Position numbers and translations under genes: made by a program
The notes under the pieces: generated by a model
The model's database searches: none
The model's input: only the letters and a program-made list of their open reading frames with translations
What the model was told of the DNA's origin: nothing
Part shown: piece after piece, positions 54,532 to 63,496 of the stretch
Layout of the letters: each line of letters starts with the position of its first letter
How positions within the stretch are numbered: the first letter of the stretch is position 1
Origin: DASYXZ01 sp035946625
GTDB taxonomy: Bacteria; Acidobacteriota; Terriglobia; UBA7540
Assembly: GCA_035946625.1 (NCBI GenBank)
Contig: DASYZE010000072.1
Span: forward strand, 1 to 64,000
DNA length: 64,000 bases
Reading direction: 5' to 3'

Positions 54532-55188
54532 TTACTTGGATTTTGTCGTATCGGGTTGAGCTCGGGTGAGCTTGGCGGTGAAGTAGTCAAAGAAGGACTT
54601 TTGCGGCGGCGAAGCTTGAACCGTTTCGGTCAAAGCATCCGTATCTGTCCGTGTAAGCTTCCGGCGAAAGAGCCATCCGGGTGGAGGCTGCTCGCCTCCT
54701 TCCGGGTTAAACTGGATTTCAGCCTCCTCCGTGGTTACTCGATAGCGAGTGACAAAACCGGTGGATGAAAAGACGCGAAGAATATACCCCGCACCCGGAC
54801 GGTCCGCGGTCAGGATACCCATCCAGGTTTCGTCGGTGGCGGGAATCGTTTTAGTGGCAGGAAGCGAAACAGATTCACGGAAAACGACCACCCTCTTTTC
54901 AAGGTCATAAGAGACCTTGAGATGAACGTCGCCCTGAAGTTTTTGCTCCCCGGTTTTTCCCGACCAATCTCCGATCAGCCAATCAAGGTGCGAATAATCC
55001 GGCCGTGGCGGAAGGGGAATGGTATAGGTCGCCGGCGGCTTCTCTTTAGGCCGCGGCGGCCGGCCCAGCGCAGAGGCGAATGGGATTACGCCGAAAGCCG
55101 CAAGAAGAAGGGCGAGGAGCGTCGCACGGGATCCCTTTCCTCCCCCAAGCTGATTAGAGACGGTGGAATTTTGAGTGCGGTCGTTCAA
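54532..55188 (-). CDS. Secreted lipocalin-like hypothetical protein
   Basis: A 218-residue protein. The signal-like segment is TLLALLLAAFGVIPFASA. SHLDWLIGDWSGKT and DVHLKVSYDLEKRVVVFRES follow; the LxxLIGxW opening and alternating beta-strands are typical of DUF1579/THAP4-like heme- or lipid-binding barrels. No binding residue is assigned. Confidence 0.65.
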   Translation of the reverse strand: MNDRTQNSTVSNQLGGGKGSRATLLALLLAAFGVIPFASALGRPPRPKEKPPATYTIPLPPRPDYSHLDWLIGDWSGKTGEQKLQGDVHLKVSYDLEKRVVVFRESVSLPATKTIPATDETWMGILTADRPGAGYILRVFSSTGFVTRYRVTTEEAEIQFNPEGGEQPPPGWLFRRKLTRTDTDALTETVQASPPQKSFFDYFTAKLTRAQPDTTKSK

Positions 55189-55274
55189 CCCGTTGCGTCC
55201 TTTTTGCCGGGCCCGGGGTTTCGCATCACAATCTGAGTGACGGCGCCCCGAAAGCCCGGGAGCCGTGGAGCGGC

Positions 55275-55700
55275 CTATTTGCGGGCGCGGTTATCCTTTA
55301 TGATTTGCGCCAGCAGTCTCAGCATGTCCGTGGTGGTGATAATGCCCACCAGTTTGCCATCATCCACTACGGGAAGACATCCGAAACGTTTTGTGGAGAA
55401 TATTTCTGCAGCGTCGGCAACGTCCTGGTCGGGTTTGAGCGTCATGGGGTCTCGTGTCATCACGCGGCTGAGAGGAGTGGATTCCATAATTTCATTGTAT
55501 TTTCCCGATGAGACTCCGCTCATCACTCCGGGGGCAAAGCGCTTAACGTCGCGTTCCGTAACCACTCCAACCAGTAAAGCGCCCCTGAGGACGGGAAGGT
55601 GCCGCAGGGAAGAGCGGGCGAAAATAATCGCCGCGTCCAGCAACATTTCGGTCTCTTGTACGGTGGTTACATCGGTGGTCATGATTTCTTGGACCAACAT
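55275..55700 (-). CDS. CBS-domain-pair protein
   Basis: A 141-residue protein with two tandem CBS domains. The first opens with VQEIMTTDVTTVQETEMLLD and ends HLPVLRGALLVGVVTERDVK; the second has RVMTRDPMTLKPDQDVADAA and LPVVDDGKLVGIITTTDMLR. It probably senses adenine nucleotides. It stands alone with no fused partner domain. Confidence 0.92.
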   Translation of the reverse strand: MLVQEIMTTDVTTVQETEMLLDAAIIFARSSLRHLPVLRGALLVGVVTERDVKRFAPGVMSGVSSGKYNEIMESTPLSRVMTRDPMTLKPDQDVADAAEIFSTKRFGCLPVVDDGKLVGIITTTDMLRLLAQIIKDNRARK

Positions 55701-55775
55701 AAGGCTGCCCCTTTCTCGACCGGCGCCACCGCCCTCCCGGGCGCCCCATGATTCCGGGATGCTGCTGCCCGGAGT

Positions 55776-56111
55776 CTAAGTGTCGGGAGGGAATTTGATA
55801 TCCCAGAAGCCGGTTTGATCGACGATTTCAAACCCGAGCTCCATGCCTTGAGCGGTCACCTTGGTTGAGGTCCAGACCACCCGCGCCTGGGCAAAGCGAT
55901 CCTTGTTGCGCACGCGGATGTCCAGCGTGGAGCCAATTTGAAAATTCTGTCTGGCTCGAATCATCCCGCCGTGCTCGCTCACCATGATGGTTTCCACGGG
56001 TTCCCACTCAGTTTCCTGCGCGGAATCCACCGCGTTCACCAGCAAGGGGATGCGCAGGACCATTCGAGCGCTCCGGCGTCGCGCCGGATTTTGTCCAGCT
56101 TTTTTATCCAT
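55776..56111 (-). CDS. PilZ-like domain protein
   Basis: A 111-residue protein started at the ATG at 56111. RRRSARMVLRIPLLVNAVDS gives the PilZ RxxxR-like motif, and VSEHGGMIRARQNFQIGSTL corresponds to the second motif (D/NxSxxG in standard members, here SEHGG). c-di-GMP binding is therefore uncertain. No clear Shine-Dalgarno is present before this ATG. Confidence 0.75.
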   Translation of the reverse strand: MDKKAGQNPARRRSARMVLRIPLLVNAVDSAQETEWEPVETIMVSEHGGMIRARQNFQIGSTLDIRVRNKDRFAQARVVWTSTKVTAQGMELGFEIVDQTGFWDIKFPPDT

Positions 56112-56268
56112 AGGATTGGTTGAAGCTAAACTATAATCCACAATTACTCGCCGTTGAGAGTATTTTCCATCATACCACAAGGTCAAATACCCTTGAGAAG
56201 AAGTTGAAGCGAAACTATGAAATCGAAGGTTTTGTAAACCGGGTCTTCGCCGTGGTATCAATGAGGGG

Positions 56269-56883
56269 ATGCGTGTGGAAATTGCTTCCGAACTCGAGTC
56301 CGGCGACGCCACGTTGGAAATTCCCTGGGCCAGCCCCAATCAACCTCACCTGAAATATGTGGACTTGAGAAAGTTTCCGGAGAAGTTTGCGTCTCTGACG
56401 GAATGCCGGAACAATCCGGCGCTGGCCCGGTTGCTGCAAAGGGTCAACGTGCGAGGATCAATTTTCCGCACCGCGAAATGCGACGTCTGGGTCTCCACCA
56501 AACTGGCGCATGACGATAAGCTGGATTTCCAGTTTCCCCTAAAAGTGAGCAGTTACGTGGATTTGGTTTTTGAGCGGTCCGATCTCCGTTCGCGCTTCGA
56601 ACCCCACCTCCGGCTCGCAAAAAAGCTGGAAAGGTCATTGGCCGGTCGACACCTTCCAGCCCGGATAGATATTGTGGTGCGGCGATGCCTGTTCCATGGG
56701 AATGGCCACTGGGGATACTCCCTCACTTTATTCGTACACGCCTATGGCGCAACAAGATCCCAAGCCAAGGAAGAATGGGGCCGCGCGCTGGTTAGCCTGG
56801 GTGATGCACTGCTGAGGATTGCGCCCTCGTTCATCAAAAAGCGCACCAAAGGGCTAGACCCACCGAAGCGTGGCGCGATATGA
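56269..56883 (+). CDS. Conserved hypothetical protein, 204 aa
   Basis: A soluble 204-residue protein opening MRVEIASELESGDATLEIPW. There is no signal or helix motif. Aromatic blocks (KYVDLRKFPEKF) and a C-terminal helix (EWGRALVSLGDALLRIAPSF) suggest a folded domain. Not recognised. It lies upstream of mglA, separated by 270 bases. Confidence 0.65.
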   Translation: MRVEIASELESGDATLEIPWASPNQPHLKYVDLRKFPEKFASLTECRNNPALARLLQRVNVRGSIFRTAKCDVWVSTKLAHDDKLDFQFPLKVSSYVDLVFERSDLRSRFEPHLRLAKKLERSLAGRHLPARIDIVVRRCLFHGNGHWGYSLTLFVHAYGATRSQAKEEWGRALVSLGDALLRIAPSFIKKRTKGLDPPKRGAI

Positions 56884-57155
56884 TGGTTCTGCCGGGATAT
56901 TTCCCACATCAGTTTTAAAGTGAGATCGTCTCGCGAATTGAGAGGTCCAAAGACCCGGGCCGCGCCTTTGTTTTGGTATTACTTTGAAACCGGCTATTGT
57001 TATCTATTTGCGGTTGTGTTATATAGCCTGACTCCGACTTACCGCGGACGGATGAGAACCCACGCCCGGATGAATGGCGAAAGTTTGGAGCCTTGTGGGG
57101 CGGAAACTTGGGGCGCTTCGCGGGACTGTGGAATTGGGAAAAGGGGATCGACCGA

Positions 57156-57740
57156 GTGAGTTTTATCAATTTTGCGGCTCGCGAAATTAATTGCAAGATC
57201 GTCTATTACGGCGCCGGCTTGGGCGGCAAGACCACCAACCTGCAATGGATCTTTGACCAGACCCTGGGCAAGACCGGCGGCAAAATGATTTCCCTGGCTA
57301 CGGAAACTGACCGCACCCTTTTCTTTGATTTCCTGCCCCTTGACCTGGGTACTGTGCGCGGGTTTAAGACCCGATTTCACCTCTACACCGTGCCCGGACA
57401 GGTTTTTTATGACGCCAGCCGCAAGCTGATCCTCCGGGGTGTGGACGGCGTAATCTTTGTGGCTGATTCCCAGGAAGAACGCATGGACGCTAATTTTGAG
57501 GCGTTGGATAACCTCCAGGAAAACCTGAAGGAACACAATTACGATTTGATGAAGATCCCCTACATCCTGCAACTCAACAAGCGCGACCTCCCCAACGCGC
57601 TGCCCCTGGAAGACCTGAAGAAAGCATTGATGAAAAAGAATGAACCTGTATTGGAAGCCGTTGCTTACAAGGGCGTGGGAGTGTTCGAAACTCTGAAAGA
57701 AACCGCTCGTTTGGTCCTGGCCGAATTAAAGAAGGGCTGA
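57156..57740 (+). CDS. mglA: MglA-type small GTPase
   Basis: A 194-residue protein started at the GTG at 57156 with AAAGGGG upstream. The P-loop is YYGAGLGGKTTN, the switch II region TVPGQVFYDASRKLILRGVD, and NKRD in LQLNKRDLP the base-recognition motif. This is the bacterial polarity GTPase family. No MglB gene is adjacent. Confidence 0.93.
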   Translation: MSFINFAAREINCKIVYYGAGLGGKTTNLQWIFDQTLGKTGGKMISLATETDRTLFFDFLPLDLGTVRGFKTRFHLYTVPGQVFYDASRKLILRGVDGVIFVADSQEERMDANFEALDNLQENLKEHNYDLMKIPYILQLNKRDLPNALPLEDLKKALMKKNEPVLEAVAYKGVGVFETLKETARLVLAELKKG

Positions 57741-57966
57741 TCCCGCCGGAAAGATCTACCGCATAGACAGAGTGAAACGCATAGCAAGGACTCAGGCCGC
57801 TGTTCCCGTCCGCAGTCGGTCGTGAAGGGCGAACAAAGCTCGCTGGACATACCGGACATAAGCGAGGGGAGGCAGGCAATAGGGAAGGTTTTGTTGTACT
57901 CTTTGGTAGTCAGATGGGAGCCAAGGGGGAGGAAAGGCTTCAACGCACCCCACGAAGGCGCGACCC

Positions 57967-58182
57967 ATGACCATTGAACTCAAGCCCGAACGGCAGCGCG
58001 TGATCGACCTGGCGATTCAGTCCGGCGCGTATCATGACTCCGAGAAAGTAATTGCCACGGCCTTGTCGATGCTGGCCCAGGACATCGAAGATGGCGCCGT
58101 GTCCGAAGCGCGCAGCCATGAGCCGCGCTCCACTTTGGCCGAAGTAGAAGCGGAACTCCGCGCCCTGGGCAAAGTGAGGTGA
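57967..58182 (+). CDS. ParD-like antitoxin
   Basis: A 71-residue protein. The N-terminal MTIELKPERQRVIDLAIQSG and SAYHDSEKVI-type text (AYHDSEKVIATALSMLAQD) match ribbon-helix-helix ParD/CopG antitoxins. Its TGA overlaps the toxin's GTG (GTGA at 58179-58182), typical coupling for a type II toxin-antitoxin pair. Confidence 0.85.
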   Translation: MTIELKPERQRVIDLAIQSGAYHDSEKVIATALSMLAQDIEDGAVSEARSHEPRSTLAEVEAELRALGKVR

Positions 58183-58439
58183 AGGAATACTTCGTTACCT
58201 TCGCGGCGTCGGCCAGAAAAGAGCTCAGGGATTTGCCCTCTGAGGCGATTGGGTGGCTGCTTCCCAAAATCCGTGGCTTGTCGGGCAATCCGCGTCCCGT
58301 TGGATGTAAGAAGCTGCACGGTTATAAAGATTGCTGGCGGATTCGCGCGGGGAATTATCCGGTTGTGTCTGCAATTGATGACGGAGGAAAAGTGGCCGAT
58401 ATCACGTGCATCGCTCATCGCAAGGCCGTATACGAATGA
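58179..58439 (+). CDS. RelE/ParE-family toxin
   Basis: An 86-residue protein starting at GTG. FAASARKELRDLPSEAIGWL and the C-terminal CWRIRAGNYPVVSAIDDGGK, with IAHRKAVYE, follow the RelE/ParE fold (LxG...WRIR.G.YR core). It is coupled to the upstream antitoxin gene. Confidence 0.9.
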   Translation: MKEYFVTFAASARKELRDLPSEAIGWLLPKIRGLSGNPRPVGCKKLHGYKDCWRIRAGNYPVVSAIDDGGKVADITCIAHRKAVYE

Positions 58440-58505
58440 TGTTCACCGAGTTCTTGGCCCCGCCTATCGTCTTCCATATACTGGCTCCCTTTCCCGGCCT
58501 GGTTC

Positions 58506-59130
58506 TCAAATCCTGATTCGCAATTTGAAATCTGCCCGCTCGGGCCCGTGCGTGCCCGCCTTTTTCCGATGCCAGTGCAGCAGTTTCGCCGTCGACCATT
58601 CTTGAAAGTTGCTCATCACCGCGAAGTGCTTCACCGTGCTGCCGCCCCCAAACAGCTCGCCTTGCTGCTTCCGCACTCGCACGGTCACGTAGCTTAGAGG
58701 CTAAATGTTTTTCTTCTCCGTTTTCTCACCGGGCACAAAGGGCACCTCGGCACATTGCCCCTCCGCCCCCGTCTCGCTCATCCGCGCGCTGATGGCAAAT
58801 CCGATGAATCCCCGCGGCCCTCCCTCTCGCTCCTCGTCCGTCAACCAGTTCATCAATCGGTGCTCATGGCAGGCCGGGTCGCCCCCATATTAATAGGTCT
58901 TCACCGTCGCGGGCAGCGCCGGCGCCAGCGAAGGCATCTCGTGCCCGAAAAACCCCTCCTTCCCGCGCCAACTCCCCCATTGCCAAGCGTTGCTCAGCAC
59001 GGCTGCACCTCGCCCTCTAACTTTTCGCTCCACTATCGATGGACTGTGGCCCTCGGTAGTGGTCCAGTTTGGTCCTTTGTCGGGTCGGTCTTTGGCCGCC
59101 TCCTTTGATTCGTCAATTTTTTTCGGCCCC
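58506..59130 (-). pseudogene. Degenerate IS1380-like transposase remnant
   Basis: Several minus-strand blocks in different frames fit a decayed transposase: NWLTDEEREGGPRGFIGFAI, then VRKQQGELFGGGSTVKHFAV, SNFQEWSTAKLLHWHRKKAG. The HWHR..AGT text is like the C-terminal part of IS1380-family transposases. No terminal repeats were identified and the frame is broken several times. Confidence 0.5.
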
Positions 59131-59318
59131 CCCCCGCGTTGCGGGGCAGGCGCTGAGCGCCGCTATAGCAGACTGTACCAGGACGCTCCCTCGCCACACC
59201 TCGTCCTCCTCAAAAAATGTATTCTTGGGCTTTACGGTTTTAGGGCGGCTTTTACGCTTAAGAAAGTGAGGGCAAGGAAATAAGCCCCAAAGATAAATCA
59301 GAGCAAAGGAGCCACGTC

Positions 59319-59765
59319 ATGAAATCCAATCGAGGCATGAAGATGGCTTGGCTGATGGGAGTGGCGCTTTTAATGTCCAGCCTTGGCACGAGTCTGGCGC
59401 GCGCTCAAGAGTACGCGAGGAAATTCCCTCTGCCTTTTGAGGTTCGCTGGGGCCAGGCGGCCCTGCCTGCGGGGGAATATTCCTTACTGTTGGACAAAAT
59501 GCTTTCCGACAGCACGGTCCAGCTTTCCCGTGAAAAAAAGGCATTCGGCTTCATTAAGGCCGAAGCATACGACCTCAACCGGTCCGGCCAGAATTCATTG
59601 ATTCTGGTCAAGACGCAGTTCGGAAAGTGTGTAAGCGAGTTGCGCCTGCGCGAGATTGGCGTGGTGCTGCATTACGCGCCCGGGCTTCAGAGGTCCTTCA
59701 AGCCTGCTGAACGAGAGAGGGTCGCCAAAGGGTTCGTCATCCCCGTGGCCACGATGGGCAAATGA
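59319..59765 (+). CDS. Secreted small hypothetical protein
   Basis: A 148-residue protein with AAAGGAG upstream. The signal peptide is AWLMGVALLMSSLGTSLARA. The mature part has FPLPFEVRWGQAALPAGEYS, a pattern I recall from several small exported proteins of Acidobacteriota whose function is unknown. A terminator follows. Confidence 0.75.
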   Translation: MKSNRGMKMAWLMGVALLMSSLGTSLARAQEYARKFPLPFEVRWGQAALPAGEYSLLLDKMLSDSTVQLSREKKAFGFIKAEAYDLNRSGQNSLILVKTQFGKCVSELRLREIGVVLHYAPGLQRSFKPAERERVAKGFVIPVATMGK

Positions 59766-59789
59766 AAACAGGGATCAACCGAGGATGTG

Positions 59790-59824
59790 GAAGGCCAGGG
59801 CACTCCACGCTCTGGCCTTCTTTG
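59790..59824 (+). terminator. Rho-independent terminator
   Basis: The stem GAAGGCCAG/CTGGCCTTC (59790-59798 and 59812-59820) is followed by TTTG, 25 bases after the small secreted protein gene. Confidence 0.65.
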
Positions 59825-60075
59825 TTGTGAAATCGATGCCCAGCCCCAAGCTTTCCTTCCTGGCAATGCAGTTGAATTCATCTTCAAACACGGAGCACAA
59901 ATGTTTGGTGAAAATAAGGGGAGGATGAATTCCTCGTACGAGGTGGCGGCATTTGCGCCGCCAAGTGAGCGGGCGGACCCCAAAATCGAGGGTTCAAGAG
60001 AATTGGACGTATGGAAACACGCCTGTTTGGGAAAATCTCCGGGGCGTTTACGGCACGTCCACCGAATACGGGCCG
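59825..60075. other. Intergenic
   Basis: No supported gene between the terminator and the convergent radical SAM gene. Confidence 0.4.
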
Positions 60076-61572
60076 CTAGCTACCAAGTGCCACGCTTTCG
60101 CTTGCCCAGGTTAACTCGAAAAAGTGATGCCCCATGATGGCGAGGGTGATGGCCTTGTCAAAATGAGTGCGATGGCGGTGGAGCGTCTCGGCGATGAATT
60201 TCCAATACTCCATCCGGTAGTCGCTCAGCACGCCCTGCCGCCACAACGACCGCCCCAGCGCCATCAGGTCCGAAAAGACCATGGGAGCGTGCGCCGAACC
60301 ACCCAGATGGGAGAGGAAGTCCGAGGCGCGCTTGAAATACTCTTCCGGGTTGTAAATGGTTTTGAGGATTCGTTGATAGCCCGCCAGCAGCTCCTGCGGG
60401 TCCATTTTGGGGATGAAATTCAAATCCATAAGGGTGTTGCTGCCCAGGCTTTCTTTTAAGAGCCGGCCTTCCGATTTCAGCCGGCGCCACAACTGGGTGT
60501 TGGGCAATGCGGAAAGCAACCCCACCATGGAAAGGGGAATCGCCGCGTCGCGAATGAATTGGATTTGGCGGTCGAAAACGTCGTGGGGATCGCTGTCGAA
60601 GCCCACAATAAATCCCGCCATCACTTCAATCCCGCGCGCCTGGATCAGCTTTACCCCTTCCAATAAATCGTGCCGCAGGTTCTGGAATTTGGTCGTCTCC
60701 TTCAGACTCTCAGCCACCGGCGTCTCAATCCCCAGGAACACCCGGGTGAAGTGGGCCTCGCGCATCATGCGTAGCAGGTCGCCGTCCTCGGCCAGATTCA
60801 TGGAAGCTTCAGTGAAGAGAGAAAAAGGATACTTGTGGTTGCGCATCCACTCCACCAGGTGGGGGAGAAGCAACTTCACATTCTTCTTATTGCCAATAAA
60901 GTTGTCGTCCACCAGGAAGACGGGGCCGCGCCAGCCCATGCGATACACCAGATCGAACTCGGCGCATACCTGTTCCGGAGTCTTGGTGCGGGGGCGGCGG
61001 CCGTAGATTTCGATGATGTCGCAAAATTCACAGGTGAACGGGCAACCGCGCGAATATTGGACGGCCATGGCGCTATAGCGCCGCAAGCTGGCCAGGTGGA
61101 GTTGAGGAAGCGGAACGCGGGTGAGGTCGGGCAAATCTTTCGCCTTGTAGTGGGGCTTGGCCTCTCCCCGCTCCAAATCTGAAGCCAGCTCGCCAATCAG
61201 TTCTTCCGCTTCGCCCTCCACCACGTGATCCACTCCGGCAAAATTAGGATCCTGCGTGCTGGCGATGGGTCCGCCCACCACCGTGCGCAGACCCCGGCTC
61301 TTGCAGCGGTCAATGGCCGCCTTCATGGACGGGCCTTGCACAATCATCCCGCTGAAAAAAACCACGTCCGCCCAATCCAAGTCTGAATCCTTGAGCCTGC
61401 GGACGTTGAGGTCCACCAGGCGCTTGGGCCAGCTTTCGGGCAGCATGGAAGCGACCGTCAGCAACCCCAGAGGGGGATAGGCGGAACGCTTCCCTTGAAA
61501 AGGGAGGGCGTGCTTAAAACTCCAAAATGTGTCGGGGAATTCCGGATAGACCAACAAAGTTTTCATGAACAA
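60076..61572 (-). CDS. B12-binding radical SAM protein (DUF4070 type)
   Basis: A 498-residue protein. An N-terminal cobalamin-binding-like domain (YPPLGLLTVASMLP, VVFFSGMIVQG, VVGGPIAS) precedes the radical SAM cluster SRGCPFTCEFCDI (C-x3-C-x2-C). The DUF4070-like C-terminus has NPEEYFKRASDFLSH. This set resembles hopanoid-modifying and other class B radical SAM enzymes. Substrate not predictable; it is outside the island and away from the peptides. Confidence 0.88.
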   Translation of the reverse strand: MFMKTLLVYPEFPDTFWSFKHALPFQGKRSAYPPLGLLTVASMLPESWPKRLVDLNVRRLKDSDLDWADVVFFSGMIVQGPSMKAAIDRCKSRGLRTVVGGPIASTQDPNFAGVDHVVEGEAEELIGELASDLERGEAKPHYKAKDLPDLTRVPLPQLHLASLRRYSAMAVQYSRGCPFTCEFCDIIEIYGRRPRTKTPEQVCAEFDLVYRMGWRGPVFLVDDNFIGNKKNVKLLLPHLVEWMRNHKYPFSLFTEASMNLAEDGDLLRMMREAHFTRVFLGIETPVAESLKETTKFQNLRHDLLEGVKLIQARGIEVMAGFIVGFDSDPHDVFDRQIQFIRDAAIPLSMVGLLSALPNTQLWRRLKSEGRLLKESLGSNTLMDLNFIPKMDPQELLAGYQRILKTIYNPEEYFKRASDFLSHLGGSAHAPMVFSDLMALGRSLWRQGVLSDYRMEYWKFIAETLHRHRTHFDKAITLAIMGHHFFELTWASESVALGS

Positions 61573-61926
61573 TCCTCCCGATACCCGGGCGCCGATCCTT
61601 TTGCGATTTCACAAAAGTATCGTCGATGGTGCTTTCCCTGACCAGAAATCGCGGCTCTGGACGAATGCTAACCAAGTCAGGCTCTAAAGCTTGGATGCAG
61701 TGTAACACCCTAAATTTCATTTCCACAAAAATAATTCAAGTCACAGCCGGGGGCCTGGCCGTCCACGGCGCCGATTCATGGGGAGAGGCTCGTAACTACT
61801 GGCAGGTGCGCCCGCAATCGGCTAGAATGCACAATGGTGTTCACTATGGAGCAGGGCATTCCAGCAACAAGCCACGGGAATTGGCGATTCCGTCCGGCTG
61901 GGTGGAGTTAATATAAGGAGGCATAC
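61573..61926. other. Intergenic
   Basis: No supported gene. AAGGAGG lies just upstream of the next ATG at 61927. Confidence 0.4.
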
Positions 61927-62607
61927 ATGGCAGTTACGAATTCTGATGCTCGGCCGAACCTCGCGCAACTCATTCTCGTTCCCTCTCTCTTCACCCTGGC
62001 TGTAACAATTCTCAGGCTGGTGGGAGAACTTCAACAATGGTCTCCCAGGCTGTTCGGTACCGGAGCGGGAGGCGGTGGTGGTGCTATCGTCGGAATCTCG
62101 TGGTTGCCGATCTTTTTTGGCCCTTATTTCGCGCTCAAGCTGGCGGGCGTTGACCTCGGCCCGGCGAGCAAAGGGAAAGCGGTTGGTCTCGCATTGGCGG
62201 GCCTTCCCGTCATGGTCTTGGGAGGGTTTGTTGTCTTCAAGGGTTTAACCGCAGGTGGAGGGACAATCGCCATTCTGGGATTCCTGATCATCTTTGGCGC
62301 CGGGTTCGTGGCGCGAGCCGGGTGGCAAGCTCTGGGAACAACACTTTTTGCCTATGGATTTGCGGCGCGGATTCCGGTGCTGATTGTGATGTTTATTGCC
62401 ATGCAAGCCGGCTGGACAACGCACTACAGCGCCATTCCTCCTGGCCCCTTTGCCAGTGCCCCCTTCTGGAAGCAGTTTGTTGACCTGGCCTTTTTTCCGC
62501 AAATGTTCTTGTGGGTCGGCTACACCGTGGTGGTGGGAGCGGTCTTTGGAACTATTGTTGCCGCCATCGCTCGCCGCGGCAAGAAAACCATGCCGGCCGC
62601 GGCGTGA
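61927..62607 (+). CDS. Multi-helix membrane protein, paralogue 1
   Basis: A 226-residue protein with about six membrane helices, starting QLILVPSLFTLAVTILRLVG. ISWLPIFFGPYFALKLAG and GFAARIPVLIVMFIAMQAGW mark conserved loops. AIARRGKKTMPAAA is the tail. Function unknown; the gene is a tandem paralogue of the next one. Confidence 0.7.
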   Translation: MAVTNSDARPNLAQLILVPSLFTLAVTILRLVGELQQWSPRLFGTGAGGGGGAIVGISWLPIFFGPYFALKLAGVDLGPASKGKAVGLALAGLPVMVLGGFVVFKGLTAGGGTIAILGFLIIFGAGFVARAGWQALGTTLFAYGFAARIPVLIVMFIAMQAGWTTHYSAIPPGPFASAPFWKQFVDLAFFPQMFLWVGYTVVVGAVFGTIVAAIARRGKKTMPAAA

Positions 62608-62725
62608 TAAGATTGGCGGCTTGAGATTGCAGATCACCGATCGAAGGTTACAGGCGTAATCTCCTGCTGACTTGAATGAAATTCTTATTGAGAGTCAACC
62701 ATCGAACTCTCTGAAAGGGGTTGAT

Positions 62726-63403
62726 ATGTCAGAGACGACTTCGAGCACCCATCTTACGTCCACGCAACTTATTTTGATTCCGACCATCATCACGCTGGCT
62801 GTGACAATTCTGAGAGCGGTTGGGGAAATGCAGAGCTGGCCGAAGCCGTGGTTCAGCACCGATGCTGGGGGAGGAGCTGCGGTCATCGGCATTTCATGGT
62901 TGCCTTTGATCCTTGGACCGTATTTTGCGGTCAAGCTGGCCCGCAATGGGGATGGGCCGGCCAGCGCGGGAAAGTCGTTCACTTTTCCAATCCTGGGCTT
63001 GGCCGTCCTTATTCTGGGCGGCTTCGTATCGTTCAAGGGAGCCCAAGCGCAAGCTCCTTTGCAGGCGATCATGGGCTTCGTAATCATGGCAGTCGGCGGA
63101 TCACTTTGTTTCCCTGGCTGGAGTGCGCTTTGCAAGATTCTCCTGGCTTACGGATTGGCGGCCCGGATTCCGGTCGCCATCTTGATGATCTTCGCCATCA
63201 GCGGCAAATGGGGGACACATTACGATGCCCTGCCTCCGGGTTACAACGGGCCGACCGGGCTTTGGCCGAAATGGGTGATGATTGGCCTGATCCCTCAGAT
63301 GCTCTTGTGGGTGCCGCTTACGATTGTCGTCGGCTCGCTTTTCGGAGCCATCGCGGGGGCCATCGCGCGGCGCGGCAAACCGGCCATGCAGACGGCGTCC
63401 TGA
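62726..63403 (+). CDS. Multi-helix membrane protein, paralogue 2
   Basis: A 225-residue protein started at the ATG at 62726 (GAAAGGGG upstream). It aligns along its whole length with the previous gene: TSTQLILIPTIITLAVTILR, ISWLPLILGPYFAVKLAR, GLAARIPVAILMIFAISGKW, AIARRGKPAM. Clear tandem duplicates with retained loop motifs THY.A.PPG.</thinking>. Confidence 0.7.
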   Translation: MSETTSSTHLTSTQLILIPTIITLAVTILRAVGEMQSWPKPWFSTDAGGGAAVIGISWLPLILGPYFAVKLARNGDGPASAGKSFTFPILGLAVLILGGFVSFKGAQAQAPLQAIMGFVIMAVGGSLCFPGWSALCKILLAYGLAARIPVAILMIFAISGKWGTHYDALPPGYNGPTGLWPKWVMIGLIPQMLLWVPLTIVVGSLFGAIAGAIARRGKPAMQTAS

Positions 63404-63496
63404 TCAGCGCCGATGTATCTTTGCTGTTTGAGCAAAGGATGTCCGTTGTCGGTAGTCTGTGGGTTGAAGCGAAATCTTGCCCGACGGACAATGACT

